Shown in pieces: positions 46,313 to 54,798 of a stretch of DNA of 64,000 bases. The position numbers were made by a program, and so were the translations under genes. Under the pieces are notes generated by a model. It worked only from the letters and a program-made list of their open reading frames with translations. It made no database searches and was not told the origin of the DNA. The DNA comes from Streptomyces durmitorensis (lineage in GTDB: Bacteria; Actinomycetota; Actinomycetes; Streptomycetales; Streptomycetaceae). Position 1 is the first letter of the stretch. Each line of letters starts with the position of its first letter. The stretch covers positions 6,200,001 to 6,264,000 of the forward strand of contig NZ_CP097289.1 in NCBI RefSeq assembly GCF_023498005.1, in the 5' to 3' direction.

Positions 46313-47404
46313 TTACTTGTCCTCGGTGGGGCCGCTGCTGTCCTGGCCGCCCTGTCCGCCTTGCCCGGTGAACTTCCCGCGCAGCTTGCCGCCCAGGTCG
46401 CCCGCGCCGCCCGCGATGTCGTTGACCAGCTTCATCAGCGGGTCCTTGCTGCTACGCATGTCGTCGGCGTAGCTGGACGCCGACTGGCGGAAGGAGTCCG
46501 ACACCGAGGTGTCCCTGTCCTCGTCGCGGCGGGGGTAGTGGCCGTCCATGATCCGCTGGTAGTCGCGGGTCTCGGCCCACTTCTTCAGCTCGGCGGCGCG
46601 CACGGTGGTGAAGGGGTGCGTGCGCGGCAGCATGTTCAGGATCTTCAGGACGGAGTCGCGCAGGTCGCCCCCGGCCTCGTACTCCTTGGCCTGCTCCAGG
46701 AACGCGTCCACGTTCATCTCGTGCAGGTGGTTGCCGCCCGCGATCTTCATCAGGCCACGCATCGACGCCTTGAGGTCCTGGCCCACCAGGAGCCCGGCGC
46801 GGTCCGCCGACAGCTCGGACTTGCGGAACCACTCGCGCAGGGCGGTCACGATCGCCATGATCGCCATGTTGCCGAGCGGGATCCAGGCGACCTTGAGCGC
46901 GAGGTTCGTGAGGAAGAGCAGTATCGTCCGGTACACCGAGTGGCCGGACAGGGCGTGGCCCACCTCGTGGCCGACGACCGCGCGCATCTCCTCCTCGTCC
47001 AGCAGCTCGACGAGCCCCGTGGTCACCACGATGATCGGCTCGTCGAGGCCGATGCACATCGCGTTCGGGTTCGGGTCCATGTTCACGTACATCGGTGGGA
47101 CCTTCTCCAGGTCCAGGATGTAACAGGCGTCCCGCAGCATGGTGTTGAGGTGCGCGAACTGCGCGTCGGAGACCCGCACGGAGTCGGAGAGGAACAGGAG
47201 CCGCAGGCTCCGCTCGGGGAGCAGCCCGCTGAGCGCCTTGAAGACGGTGTCGAAGCCGGTCAGCTTGCGCAGGGCCACCAGGGCCGATCGGTCCGCCGGG
47301 TGTTCGTACGCCCGTGACGAGATGCCGGGAAAGCGCCTGCGCTGCCTGCTCGGCACGTTCTCGTGGCCACCGTCCTGCAGGCCGTGGTCGTTGTCGTCGG
47401 TCAT
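46313..47404 (-). CDS. M48-family zinc metalloprotease
   Basis: 363 residues from ATG 47404 (purine-rich GGGGGATGGGG upstream). The zinc-binding HEVGH is at 146-150, with the third ligand Glu197 in SELSADRAG (ExxxD). It is an HtpX/Ste24-type peptidase, usually membrane-associated and involved in membrane-protein quality control. A hydrophobic segment at about 160-188 (ILLFLTNLALKVAWIPLGNM) could anchor it. The C-terminal 60 residues are Gly/Gln/Ser-rich and disordered. It is transcribed alone, convergent to the previous gene. Confidence 0.92.
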   Translation of the reverse strand: MTDDNDHGLQDGGHENVPSRQRRRFPGISSRAYEHPADRSALVALRKLTGFDTVFKALSGLLPERSLRLLFLSDSVRVSDAQFAHLNTMLRDACYILDLEKVPPMYVNMDPNPNAMCIGLDEPIIVVTTGLVELLDEEEMRAVVGHEVGHALSGHSVYRTILLFLTNLALKVAWIPLGNMAIMAIVTALREWFRKSELSADRAGLLVGQDLKASMRGLMKIAGGNHLHEMNVDAFLEQAKEYEAGGDLRDSVLKILNMLPRTHPFTTVRAAELKKWAETRDYQRIMDGHYPRRDEDRDTSVSDSFRQSASSYADDMRSSKDPLMKLVNDIAGGAGDLGGKLRGKFTGQGGQGGQDSSGPTEDK

Positions 47405-47503
47405 GCCCCATCCCCCATGCTCGTCCAGTCATGCCCCCGAGGTGGGACCCAGCCTAGGCGGAGATACCGTGACAGGGCAGCACAGCGAATGGAGTCGCCC
47501 GTC

Positions 47504-47827
47504 ATGGCCGTCATGGAGCACAGCGCCGCAGCCCACCACTGGGTCACGGAGGCGGCCGCCCTGGCCGCCAAGGAGCAGGGAGCGGGCAATCTGCTCCGCA
47601 TCGTGCTGATCGTCATGGTCGTCGGCTGCGTGCTCATGGCGTGGTTCCTGCTGCGGGGCTACAAGCAGGGTGCTGACGCGGCGCCGGGGGGCGGGGACGC
47701 GGAGCGCGTAGACGGGGACACCGGTCGCGAGGGCGGGGACACCGGTCCCGAGGGCGGGGACGCGGAGCGCGGCGAGGACCGTCCCGGCGGGGGAGACAAG
47801 GGCGACCGCGCGGACCACAACGGCTGA
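47504..47827 (+). CDS. Small single-pass membrane protein with acidic glycine-rich tail
   Basis: 107 residues from ATG 47504 (GGAG 9 nt upstream); ATGs at 47489 and 47513 are alternatives. TACCGT at 47465-47470 may be the -10 box. A transmembrane helix is at about 31-51 (LLRIVLIVMVVGCVLMAWFLL), followed by a tail of GGD/GGE-type repeats (DTGREGGDTGPEGGDAERGE). No domain is recognised; it resembles other short streptomycete membrane proteins with one helix and a charged tail. It is divergent from the M48 protease. Confidence 0.65.
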   Translation: MAVMEHSAAAHHWVTEAAALAAKEQGAGNLLRIVLIVMVVGCVLMAWFLLRGYKQGADAAPGGGDAERVDGDTGREGGDTGPEGGDAERGEDRPGGGDKGDRADHNG

Positions 47828-47911
47828 GTCGGCGTGAGCTCGGCCGGTGCCCCCGCATACGATGGCCCCGAAGTCTTTGTCCCGCCCACCTCCGGATAGG
47901 TCCTGCCGACG

Positions 47912-48073
47912 ATGAGCCTCCACAGCACCGCCTCCCAGCTGGTCACTCTCGCCTCCGAGGGCAAGCACGTCGACGAGCACGCAAGCATCAGTCCTCTGGT
48001 CACCGGCGGTGGCGCGTTCGTCGCGCTGATGCTGCTCCTGTGGATCACCACGCGCTTCAACCGGGACCGCTGA
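47912..48073 (+). CDS. 53-residue membrane peptide gene upstream of nadD
   Basis: Short gene: ATG 47912 to TGA 48073, with GGATAGG about 11 nt upstream. The peptide starts MSLHSTASQLVTLASEGKH and has one hydrophobic helix (PLVTGGGAFVALMLLLWITT) ending in RFNRDR. Good GC-rich third positions and the start/helix/basic-end layout argue for a real gene. TACGAT near 47868 could be its -10 box. Function unknown. Confidence 0.65.
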   Translation: MSLHSTASQLVTLASEGKHVDEHASISPLVTGGGAFVALMLLLWITTRFNRDR

Positions 48074-48122
48074 GCGGTCTCACGGAACGGACGGCTGAAA
48101 CAGCGCCCGTCGACCGGGCCGG

Positions 48123-48128
48123 TAGGGT
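48123..48128 (+). promoter_or_regulatory. -10 box of a near-leaderless nadD promoter
   Basis: TAGGGT, then 8 nt, then ATG 48137. There is no ribosome binding site before this ATG. Confidence 0.5.
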
Positions 48129-48136
48129 CTGCACGC

Positions 48137-48775
48137 ATGGGAGAGCAGGACATGCCTACCGGTCCCGGTACCGGCCCGGCCAGCAAGGGCAAGCGCCGCC
48201 TCGGAGTCATGGGCGGAACGTTTGACCCGATCCACCACGGACACCTGGTGGCGGCCCAGGAGGTCGCCGCGCAGTTCCACCTCGACGAGGTGGTGTTCGT
48301 GCCGACCGGGCAGCCGTGGCAGAAGAGCGACAAGGTGGTGTCCCCGGCCGAGGACCGTTATCTGATGACGGTCATCGCGACGGCCGAGAACCCACAGTTC
48401 TCGGTGAGCCGCATCGACATCGACCGCGGCGGACCGACCTACACGACGGACACGCTGCGCGATCTGCGCACGCTCAATCCCGACACGGACCTCTTCTTCA
48501 TCACGGGCGCCGACGCCCTCGGCCAGATTCTCACCTGGCGCTACACCGAAGAGCTGTTCTCCCTGGCGCACTTCATCGGGGTCACCCGGCCCGGCCATAC
48601 GCTGGCCGACCCGGGCCTGCCGGAGGGCGGCGTCTCCCTCGTGGAGGTCCCGGCCCTCGCCATCTCGTCCACGGACTGCCGTGAGCGGGTCGCCAAGGGG
48701 GATCCCGTCTGGTATCTGGTGCCGGACGGTGTGGTGCGTTATATCGACAAGCGCGAGCTGTACCGCGGCGATTGA
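48137..48775 (+). CDS. nadD: Nicotinate-nucleotide adenylyltransferase
   Basis: 212 residues from ATG 48137 (ATG 48152 is an alternative start). Adenylates nicotinate mononucleotide to deamido-NAD in NAD synthesis. The nucleotidyltransferase signature [11 protein letters not shown] is at 26-36 and the C-terminal [10 protein letters not shown] is present. The first 18 residues are a variable Gly/Pro extension. The order nadD, LytR-type protein, rsfS, phosphatase downstream is the conserved actinobacterial set. Confidence 0.96.
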   Translation: MGEQDMPTGPGTGPASKGKRRLGVMGGTFDPIHHGHLVAAQEVAAQFHLDEVVFVPTGQPWQKSDKVVSPAEDRYLMTVIATAENPQFSVSRIDIDRGGPTYTTDTLRDLRTLNPDTDLFFITGADALGQILTWRYTEELFSLAHFIGVTRPGHTLADPGLPEGGVSLVEVPALAISSTDCRERVAKGDPVWYLVPDGVVRYIDKRELYRGD

Positions 48776-48791
48776 GCCGAGAGGGGCACCG

Positions 48792-50528
48792 GTGAACGAC
48801 CGACAGTACGACCCGTATGCGGGCGGCGACCCGTATGCGGGCGAGTACGCGGCTGACCAGTACCAGGTCGTCGGGTACGACGAGTACGGCCAGCCGGTGT
48901 ACCAGCAGGTGCAGCCCTCGGCCTCGTACGACCAGTACGGGGCCCAGGCCCAGCAGCAGTCGCAGCAACAGCAACAACATCAGCAGCAACAGCAGCCGCA
49001 GGGCTACGGATACGACCCGTACGCGACGGGGCAGCAGCCTCCTGTCCCGCAGTACGACGCCTCGTACGACGCCTCGTACGACTCCGGTTCCTACGGGACG
49101 TACGACCAGCAGCAGGCTCAGCACCAGCACCAGCCCCAGCAGCAGGCCGCCCAGCAGACGCAGACCGGCTGGATCCCGCAGCAGTCGCGGCAGCCGGAGC
49201 GAGAGCCTGAGCCGGAACTGGATCTCGAACCCGAGCCCCGGCGCGGTGCGGAGCGCGATCCCGCGTACGAGACCCAGCAGTTCTCCTTCATCGAGGAGCC
49301 GGACGAAGAGTCCGAAGACGTCATCGACTGGCTGAAGTTCACCGAGAGCCGCACCGAGCGGCGCGAGGAGGCCAAGCGGCGCGGGCGCTCCCGGGTCGTC
49401 GCGCTCGTCGTGGTGCTCGCACTCGTGATCGCGGGCGGCGTCGGCTATCTCTGGTACGCGGGCAAGCTGCCCGGCCTCTCGGACGACGCGTCCGGCGACG
49501 CCGCCGCGGCGGCCGGACCGCAGAACCGCGACGTGATCGTCGTCCACCTGCACAACACCAAGGGGGGCGGCACCTCCACGGCGCTCCTGGTGAACAACAC
49601 CACGACCAAGCGCGGCACCACCGTCCTGCTGCCCAACTCCCTCGCCGTGACCGACGACGACGGCGCGGGGACGACACTCGGCAAGTCGGTCGACGAGGAC
49701 GGCTCGACCGGCACCCGGGAGTCGATCGACAGCCTGCTCGGCACCCAGGTCGAGGGCACCTGGCGGCTCGACACCCCGTACCTGAACAACCTCGTCGAGC
49801 TCGTCGGCAACATCGACGTCGACACGAACGCGAATGTGCCGGACCCCAAGGCCAAGAACGGTCAGGCGCCTCTCGTGAAGAAGGGCGAGCAGCAGACCCT
49901 GAGCGGCCCGATGGCCGTCGCGTACGCCACCTACCGCGCGTCCGGCGAGTCCGAGACCGCGCAGCTCGGCCGGTTCGGCCAGGTCATGCAGGGTGTCCTG
50001 CGGAAGCTGTCGTCCGACCCGCAGGCCGCGACGACCACCGTCCAGTCGCTCGCCCAGATCCTGGACCCGTCGCTCAAGGAGAAGGACCTCGGCGCCTTCC
50101 TCGCCAAGCTCGCCGACCGTGCGAAGGGCGGCGACTACTCCACGGAGCGGCTCCCGGTGCAGCAGGACGGGACGCTCTCGGAGCAGGCCGGCGCGAACGT
50201 GGTCAAGGAGGTACTCGGCGGCGCGGTCAAGAGCCCGGAGAAGGGCGCGGCCGTCCGGGTCGGCGTCAAGAACGCCTCCGGGAGCAAGGGAGCGGGCCAG
50301 GACGCACGGATCTCGCTGGTCAACGGCGGCTACACCTTCGTCGACAGCGGCGCGGGCTCGACGGCCCAGGCGGCATCGCAGGTCACGTACGCCGAAGCGG
50401 ACAAGAAGACGCAGGCCACCGAGGTCGCCAAGACCCTCGGCCTGCCGGACAGCGCGGTCCGCAAGGGCAAGACCGCACCTAACGCGGATGTGTCGGTCGT
50501 CCTCGGCCAGGACTACCGGGCGGGATGA
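48792..50528 (+). CDS. LCP-related (LytR-CpsA-Psr) membrane protein with LytR_C domain
   Basis: 578 residues from GTG 48792 (GAGGGG upstream). Residues 1-165 are Tyr/Asp-rich and then strongly glutamine-rich (QQQ runs at about 52-70 and 106-122). A transmembrane helix is at about 201-222 (RVVALVVVLALVIAGGVGYLWY). The external region 240-400 resembles an LCP domain, but the expected RSDT is GTST and the PRD catalytic block reads LPNS, so the phosphotransferase arginine appears lost. A C-terminal LytR_C domain follows (about 475-575, VRVGVKNASGSKG to VVLGQDYR). It may be a binding or scaffold protein rather than an active glycopolymer ligase. Confidence 0.85.
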   Translation: MNDRQYDPYAGGDPYAGEYAADQYQVVGYDEYGQPVYQQVQPSASYDQYGAQAQQQSQQQQQHQQQQQPQGYGYDPYATGQQPPVPQYDASYDASYDSGSYGTYDQQQAQHQHQPQQQAAQQTQTGWIPQQSRQPEREPEPELDLEPEPRRGAERDPAYETQQFSFIEEPDEESEDVIDWLKFTESRTERREEAKRRGRSRVVALVVVLALVIAGGVGYLWYAGKLPGLSDDASGDAAAAAGPQNRDVIVVHLHNTKGGGTSTALLVNNTTTKRGTTVLLPNSLAVTDDDGAGTTLGKSVDEDGSTGTRESIDSLLGTQVEGTWRLDTPYLNNLVELVGNIDVDTNANVPDPKAKNGQAPLVKKGEQQTLSGPMAVAYATYRASGESETAQLGRFGQVMQGVLRKLSSDPQAATTTVQSLAQILDPSLKEKDLGAFLAKLADRAKGGDYSTERLPVQQDGTLSEQAGANVVKEVLGGAVKSPEKGAAVRVGVKNASGSKGAGQDARISLVNGGYTFVDSGAGSTAQAASQVTYAEADKKTQATEVAKTLGLPDSAVRKGKTAPNADVSVVLGQDYRAG

Positions 50529-50555
50529 CGGCACGACGGCATTGACGGCACGGAC

Positions 50556-50586
50556 CCCCGGCCGGGAGCCTCCCGGCCGGGGTTTT
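50556..50586 (+). terminator. Intrinsic terminator with U-tract
   Basis: CCCCGGCCGGGA at 50556-50567 and TCCCGGCCGGGG at 50571-50582 pair perfectly with a 3-nt loop, followed by TTTT at 50583-50586. It ends the LCP-related transcript 28 nt after its stop. Confidence 0.9.
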
Positions 50587-50692
50587 CGGCGGGGTGACGC
50601 AGCAGACACGGTGATCGAACGATGGCCGGGAGTGCTGTCGGCGGTCCGTGAGACCCTTGGTGTGTCTTGACCACCTGAAGGAAAGCTCACTA

Positions 50693-51139
50693 GTGACCGC
50701 CACGGACCGCTCCATCGAGCTCATCAAGGCAGCCGCACAGTCGGCCGCCGACAAGCTCGCGCACGACATCATCGCGTACGACGTCAGTGACGTGCTGTCG
50801 ATCACCGACGCCTTCCTGCTCGCGTCCGCGCCCAACGACCGCCAGGTCAAGTCGATCGTCGACGAGATCGAGGAGCGGCTCAGCAAGGAGCTCGGCGTCA
50901 AGCCGGTGCGCCGTGAGGGCGACCGCGAAGCCCGCTGGGTCCTCCTGGACTACGTGGACATCGTGGTGCACGTCCAGCACAGCGAGGAGCGTGTCTTCTA
51001 CGCCCTCGAGCGCCTGTGGAAGGACTGCCCCGAGATCGAGCTCCCCGCGGATGCCGTCGCGACTCGTGGCAAGGCCGCCGAGCACGCCGAGCAGCGCGCC
51101 GCGGAGGAGGCAGCCGATCTGGACGGTGAGCTTCGGTGA
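50693..51139 (+). CDS. rsfS: Ribosomal silencing factor RsfS
   Basis: 148 residues from GTG 50693, with AAGGAAAG about 8 nt upstream. Binds L14 on the 50S subunit and blocks subunit joining when nutrients are scarce. Conserved blocks are ATDRSIELIKAAAQSAADKLA, ITDAFLLASAPNDRQVKSIVDEIEE, and WVLLDYVDIVVHVQHSEERVFYALERLW. The C-terminus is an acidic helix (EHAEQRAAEEAADL). The stop overlaps the next start (GTGA), so translation is coupled. Confidence 0.97.
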   Translation: MTATDRSIELIKAAAQSAADKLAHDIIAYDVSDVLSITDAFLLASAPNDRQVKSIVDEIEERLSKELGVKPVRREGDREARWVLLDYVDIVVHVQHSEERVFYALERLWKDCPEIELPADAVATRGKAAEHAEQRAAEEAADLDGELR

Positions 51140-51777
51140 CCAACCGCGGCTGCCGGATCATCCTGTGGCGGCACGGCCAGACGTCCTGGAACCTGGAGCG
51201 CCGCTTCCAGGGCTCCACGGACATCGAGCTGACCGACACCGGTGTCTCGCAGGCCAGGCGCGCCGCCCGGCTGCTCGCCTCGCTGAAGCCGGACGCCATC
51301 GTGGCGTCCGACCTCAAGCGGGCGGCGGCCACCGCGAGTGAGCTCGCCGGTCTCACCGGCCTGGAGGTCACGTACGAGCAGGCACTCCAGGAGACGTACG
51401 CCGGTGAGTGGCAGGGCCTGACGCACGACGAGATCATCGCGCGCTTCGGCGACCAGTACTCCGCGTGGAAGCGCGGCGAATCGGTGCGCCGGGGCGGCGG
51501 CGAGCTGGAGACCGAGGTCGCCGACCGGGCCGCGCCTGTCGTGCTGCGCCATGCCGAGAAGCTGCCGGAGAACGGCACGCTCGTGGTGGTCAGCCACGGC
51601 GGCACGATCCGTACGACCATCGGCCGCCTCCTCGGCCTGGAGTCCCACCACTGGGAGGGCCTCGGCGGGCTCTCCAACTGCTGCTGGTCCGTGCTCGGCC
51701 AGGGCGCGCGGGGCTGGCGCCTGCTGGAGCACAACGCCGGCACGCTGCCGGAGCCGGTGCTCGGCGACGACGATTAG
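51136..51777 (+). CDS. Histidine phosphatase (phosphoglycerate mutase family)
   Basis: 213 residues from GTG 51136, overlapping rsfS by 4 nt. Histidine-phosphatase superfamily: the RHG motif is at 12-14 (ILWRHGQTSWN) with nucleophile His13, and the second histidine is in VVVSHGGTIRTTIG. In Mycobacterium the gene in this position beside rsfS and nadD encodes GpgP, glucosyl-3-phosphoglycerate phosphatase (established knowledge). By position and length this is a candidate orthologue, but many family members act on other phosphates. Confidence 0.92.
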   Translation: MTNRGCRIILWRHGQTSWNLERRFQGSTDIELTDTGVSQARRAARLLASLKPDAIVASDLKRAAATASELAGLTGLEVTYEQALQETYAGEWQGLTHDEIIARFGDQYSAWKRGESVRRGGGELETEVADRAAPVVLRHAEKLPENGTLVVVSHGGTIRTTIGRLLGLESHHWEGLGGLSNCCWSVLGQGARGWRLLEHNAGTLPEPVLGDDD

Positions 51778-51905
51778 CCCTGGACCGGGCGGGTGCGAGA
51801 GCCGCTGGTCGGAGGGCCTGAGAGGGCCCGTCACCCGGATTTCACATTCCGGCTCGTCGCAGGCTAAAGTTCTTCTTGTTCGCCCGCCGAGCGGGAAGAA
51901 CACAC

Positions 51906-51978
51906 GGGGCTATAGCTCAGTTGGTAGAGCGCCTGCATGGCATGCAGGAGGTCAGGAGTTCAATTCTCCTTAGCTCCA
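51906..51978 (+). tRNA. tRNA-Ala (anticodon GGC), copy 1
   Basis: The acceptor GGGGCTA pairs with TAGCTCC (one G-U pair), discriminator A. The anticodon loop ATGGCAT gives GGC. D-arm and T-arm (AGTTCAATTCT) are normal. 73 nt, CCA not encoded. Identical to the copy at 56379. Confidence 0.95.
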
Positions 51979-51981
51979 CAA

Positions 51982-52926
51982 TCAGGATCCCGTCCTCATC
52001 AGAGGGCGGGATCCTCTCGTTTCCCCAGCCCCAGCCCGTCCCGCTTCCCCAGCCCCTCCCGCTTCCGCAGACCCTTCCGCTTCCGGGGGCCTGAGCTCAC
52101 GCAGCACGGCCGACCGCCGGCGGCTCTCGTCGTCGTCCGGTGTGTACGCCACGATCCGGCACTCCGGCATGCCGTTGATGGACAGCGAGACCGACGTCAT
52201 GCGCAGCTCACCGACCGCCTCGTGCCGGAACGTCTTCACGCGCGGCCCCGGCGGCGCCACGTCGCCGCTCTCCCACAGCGCGGCGAAGTGCGCGCTCGCG
52301 GCGGACAGGCGGCGTATGAACCCCTCCCAGGCGGGCTCGCCCACATGCCGTCCGTACGAACTGCGCAGCGTCGCCACCATCACCGGCAGCTCCTCGTCGC
52401 GGAAGACCAGCGGGCAGACGGGATCGGGCGCGATGAACAGGGTCCACAGCACGTTCGGGACGCCGAAGGCCTCTATCTGTGGGACGAAGAAGAGGTCGCG
52501 ATAGGCGGGGTTGGTGGCGAGGATGTCGTACCGCGCGTTGTAGACCACCGCCGGGCGGGGATCGAGGGCGTCGATGATGCCCTGGATCTCCGGGCCGACG
52601 GCCTCGGGGGAGGGGGCCGTGCAGTCCGGGGCATACGGCACGTCGGCCAGGTGGTACAGATGCTCGCGCTCCGCCCTGTCGAGACGGAGCGTGCGCGCCA
52701 CGGCGTCCAGGACCTGGGCCGACGCGTTGATCGGGCGGCCCTGCTCCAGCCACGTGTACCAGGTGACGCCGACTCCGGAGAGCTGGGCGACCTCCTCGCG
52801 GCGCAGGCCCGGCGTGCGGCGGCGCAGGCCCGGGGGCATGCCCACGTCGGCGGGTGTCACCCTGGCCCTGCGGCCGCGCAGGAAGGCGGCGAGCTCCGGC
52901 CTGCGTCGCTGAGTCGTCGTCCCCAT
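51982..52926 (-). CDS. XRE/MmyB-type helix-turn-helix regulator
   Basis: 314 residues from ATG 52926 (GGGGGAC upstream); ATG 52944 would add six. The N-terminal HTH (about 5-80) contains LRRRTPGLRREEVAQLSGVG and VTWYTWLEQGR, the standard opening of this family. The MmyB-like ligand-binding domain follows (VVYNARYDILATNPAYRDLF, VGELRMTSVSLSINGMP). It is divergent from the MFS exporter at 53039 and probably represses it, responding to a small molecule. The C-terminus is a Gly/Ala/Glu-rich tail (AEAGGAGEAGRAGAGE), and the last 11 codons overlap the tRNA-Ala terminator. Confidence 0.92.
   Translation of the reverse strand: MGTTTQRRRPELAAFLRGRRARVTPADVGMPPGLRRRTPGLRREEVAQLSGVGVTWYTWLEQGRPINASAQVLDAVARTLRLDRAEREHLYHLADVPYAPDCTAPSPEAVGPEIQGIIDALDPRPAVVYNARYDILATNPAYRDLFFVPQIEAFGVPNVLWTLFIAPDPVCPLVFRDEELPVMVATLRSSYGRHVGEPAWEGFIRRLSAASAHFAALWESGDVAPPGPRVKTFRHEAVGELRMTSVSLSINGMPECRIVAYTPDDDESRRRSAVLRELRPPEAEGSAEAGGAGEAGRAGAGETRGSRPLMRTGS
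51984..52015 (+). terminator. Terminator of tRNA-Ala copy 1, inside the convergent gene
   Basis: AGGATCCCGTCCTC at 51984-51997 pairs with GAGGGCGGGATCCT at 52002-52015 (one G-U pair), loop ATCA. It encodes the last residues of the XRE regulator on the other strand. Confidence 0.7.
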
Positions 52927-53038
52927 CGTCGTCACGTCCCCCATCGTCGGTCCACGCCCCCGGCCTTGCCAGGTGCTGTCAGTACCAGCATCAGCGGGCT
53001 CTCGTTACCCGTACCAACTCGCCGTCAGGCTCGGTGCC

Positions 53039-54517
53039 ATGACAACGACCACCCCGTCCACCGCAGCGGATCCCGCTGGTTCACGTCCCGCATCCAGTAA
53101 AGCCCCCGGCACTGACAACCGCCCCGGGCGGCTTCTCGCGGTCGTCATCGCCGCGCAGTTCATGGCGCTGCTCGACGTCTTCATCGTCAATGTCGCCGCG
53201 CCCACCATCCGCACCGAACTGGGCGCTTCCGGCGCCGGGTTGCAGCTGGTCATCGCCGGATACACCATCACGTACGCCGTGCTCCTGATCACCGGCGCGC
53301 GGCTCGGCGACCGCCTCGGCCACCGTCGCGTCTACCTCATGGGCCTCGCGATCTTCACCGTCGCCTCGCTCGCCTGCGGACTCAGCCAGGGCACGGGCGA
53401 GTTGATCGCCTTCCGGCTGCTTCAGGGCGCGGGATCGGCGCTTCTCATCCCGCAGGTGCTCAGCCTGATCCAGCGCAACTTCACCGGCGAGGCGCGGACG
53501 AAGGCGCTCGGCGCGTACTCGGCCGTGCTCGCCGTCGGGGCGGCCGCGGGGCAGGTGCTCGGCGGAGTCCTCGTCAGCGCCGATCTGTTCGGCACCGGCT
53601 GGCGTCCGGTGTTCCTGGTGAACGTGCCGGTCGGCGTGGTTCTGCTGGTCATGGCACGGCGGGTGCTGCCGCGTGACGCTGCCAGGAGGCCGGGGCAGGG
53701 GCGGCGGGAGCGTGGGCTCGACCTGCCGGGGCTCGTGCTGCTCGGCGGGGCCGTGTCGTTGCTCACCGTGCCGCTCGTGCTCGGCCAGCAGGAGGGCTGG
53801 CCGCTGTGGTCCTGGCTCTCGATGGGCTCGGCCGTGGTGCTCTTCGCGCTCTTCTGCGCGTACGAGTCCCGGCTCGCCCGCGGCGGCGGGGCGCCGCTGA
53901 TCGCGCCGCGGGTCCTGCGCATCCCCGGCATGGGCCTCGCGGTCTTCCGGATCACCGCGGTGATGGCGGTCAACGCGGGCTTCCTGTTCGTGCTCACGCT
54001 GCACATCCAGGGCGGCCTCGGCTACAGCGCGCTGCGCGCGGGTCTGACGTTCGCGCCGACCGCGGTGGTCTTCGGCGCGGTCGGCCTGACCTGGCGCCAC
54101 TGGCCTGCGGCGGCCCAACGCGCACTGATTCCCGGTGGATTCGCGCTCACCGCGGTGTCGGCGGTGGCGGTGGGGTTGCTGCTGCGGGACGGCGGTGAGG
54201 GCGGACCGTGGCTGTATGCGGCGTTCGTGGGCATCGGCGCCGGTCTCTCCCTCGGGTTCAGCCCGACGCTCACCCGGGCGCTCTCCACGGTGCGGCCCGA
54301 GGACGCGGCGGACGCCAGCGGACTGCTCTCGACGGTCGCTCAGCTCGGCCAGCTGATCGGTGTCGCGTGTTATGGCGCACTTTTCCTCAACCGGCTTGAG
54401 TCACAAGGGGCTCCGGGGGCGTATTCATCCGCGGACGCGCTCCTGGTGTGTGCGTACGCACTGGCAGCGGCGGCCGCACTGGGCGCCGTGTCCGGACTGG
54501 TACGACTGCGTCGCTGA
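53039..54517 (+). CDS. MFS drug exporter (DHA2, 14-helix type)
   Basis: 492 residues from ATG 53039; a longer frame upstream lies in the shared promoter region. Motif A after helix 2 is GARLGDRLGHRRVYL, and the first helix has the DHA2-typical FMALLDVFIVNVAAPTI. About 14 hydrophobic segments, no large soluble domain. Proton-driven efflux of small hydrophobic compounds is likely; the substrate is unknown. Its 112-nt divergent promoter region with the XRE regulator includes the small dyad TGCTG-N7-CAGCA (about 52975-52991), a possible operator. Confidence 0.93.
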   Translation: MTTTTPSTAADPAGSRPASSKAPGTDNRPGRLLAVVIAAQFMALLDVFIVNVAAPTIRTELGASGAGLQLVIAGYTITYAVLLITGARLGDRLGHRRVYLMGLAIFTVASLACGLSQGTGELIAFRLLQGAGSALLIPQVLSLIQRNFTGEARTKALGAYSAVLAVGAAAGQVLGGVLVSADLFGTGWRPVFLVNVPVGVVLLVMARRVLPRDAARRPGQGRRERGLDLPGLVLLGGAVSLLTVPLVLGQQEGWPLWSWLSMGSAVVLFALFCAYESRLARGGGAPLIAPRVLRIPGMGLAVFRITAVMAVNAGFLFVLTLHIQGGLGYSALRAGLTFAPTAVVFGAVGLTWRHWPAAAQRALIPGGFALTAVSAVAVGLLLRDGGEGGPWLYAAFVGIGAGLSLGFSPTLTRALSTVRPEDAADASGLLSTVAQLGQLIGVACYGALFLNRLESQGAPGAYSSADALLVCAYALAAAAALGAVSGLVRLRR

Positions 54518-54603
54518 CCGGGTCGCTCAGGCCGTGGCAGAATCGGACAGCCGGAAGGGGACCGCACCAGACCACCGATTGTGACCCGACGGGAGGGAGA
54601 GCG

Positions 54604-54795
54604 ATGCCTGCGAGCATCCTCGATGGGGCCGACCGCCCCGTCGCAGCGGCCGCGCCGTGTCGCGCTGCCGCTCCCTTCGCGGCGATCGCCCTCCTGACCT
54701 GTCCGTCCTGCGGTTCGTCCCATGTCGCCCAAGTGCTCGGCGACAACGGCGGTGTCTCGTACGTGTGCACGGCCTGCGGCCGCAGCTGGAGCTGA
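54604..54795 (+). CDS. Zinc-ribbon miniprotein 1
   Basis: 63 residues from ATG 54604, with a purine-rich GGGAGGGAGAG just upstream; a longer frame to 54448 lacks a start signal. The C-terminal half has LTCPSCGSSHVAQVL and YVCTACGRSWS, two CxxC pairs that would bind one zinc. The first 30 residues are Ala/Pro-rich. It is followed 3 nt later by a second cysteine-pair protein; the two are probably translated together. Confidence 0.75.
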   Translation: MPASILDGADRPVAAAAPCRAAAPFAAIALLTCPSCGSSHVAQVLGDNGGVSYVCTACGRSWS

Positions 54796-54798
54796 TTG

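Noticed and set aside
52020..52090. CCCCAGCCCC/CTTCCGC-type short repeats after tRNA-Ala
   Set aside because: They encode the Ala/Gly/Glu-rich tail of the XRE regulator and reflect low-complexity coding rather than an attachment site.
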